Shown here in pieces: positions 63,989 to 64,000 of a DNA stretch of 64,000 bases (positions within the stretch are counted from its first letter, which is position 1; the number at the start of each line of letters is the position of its first letter). A model generated the notes under the pieces. The model did not search any database. It saw only the letters and a list, made by a program, of their open reading frames with translations, and was not told the DNA's origin. Source of the DNA: Ypsolopha sequella (taxonomy: Eukaryota > Arthropoda > Insecta > Lepidoptera > Ypsolophidae); assembly GCA_934047225.1 (NCBI GenBank), contig OW204000.1, forward strand, positions 14,712,001-14,776,000. The letters are read 5' to 3'. A program made the translations under genes and the position numbers.

Positions 63989-64000
63989 TTACCTCCTCCT

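Overview
This window looks like nuclear DNA of a moth or butterfly (Lepidoptera). The sequence is AT-rich and intron-bearing, with animal-type genes. The interspersed repeats are of kinds I associate with lepidopteran genomes: Helitrons with a 5' TC and a 3' CTAG, repeats carrying a CGGCCAAGTGCGAGTCGG core, and tRNA-headed SINE pieces. Species and chromosome cannot be fixed from the sequence alone.

Host genes are few and widely spaced. From left to right they are Atg8/GABARAP (minus, 1354-1707, one exon), an unrecognised acidic nuclear-type protein (minus, four exons, 20387-22385), an RNF146/Iduna-type RING-WWE ubiquitin ligase (plus, five or six exons, from 34709), mitochondrial ribosomal protein L36 (minus, 36917-37258, convergent with RNF146), a RidA/UK114 reactive-intermediate deaminase (plus, three exons, 53282-55038), and the first two coding exons of a gene with an MGC N-terminus suggesting lipid anchoring (plus, from 62021, running off the window). 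They do not form a pathway.

The rest is a dense mosaic of nested mobile elements. At 5.2-19.2 kb there are hAT remnants, a broken reverse transcriptase split by a 9.4-kb TIR-flanked insertion, and inside that a 7.3-kb long-inverted-repeat element containing further MITEs. At 24.9-31.3 kb lie two sister Helitron copies, both deleted, one with a young hAT element inserted and the other with a 33-bp hairpin. At 37.7-50.8 kb there are two apparently intact non-LTR retrotransposons on the minus strand (I/Nimb-like, then LOA/R1-like), each with an overlapping ORF1/ORF2 pair and all endonuclease, reverse transcriptase and RNase H signature residues. The RidA first intron holds a 0.56-kb multiply palindromic fold-back element. 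At 57.3-60.4 kb sits a long-TIR DNA transposon with pieces of a protein that combines an XPG/FEN-like (PIN-fold) nuclease motif set and a CXC zinc cluster; it resembles what I recall of Academ-type elements.

The most rewarding observations are that transposon, an antisense double zinc-ribbon ORF shared by both Helitron copies and broken differently in each, several insertions whose empty site survives in a neighbouring paralogous copy, the loop-flipped palindromes in the RidA intron, and a likely GC-AG intron in the RNF146 gene.
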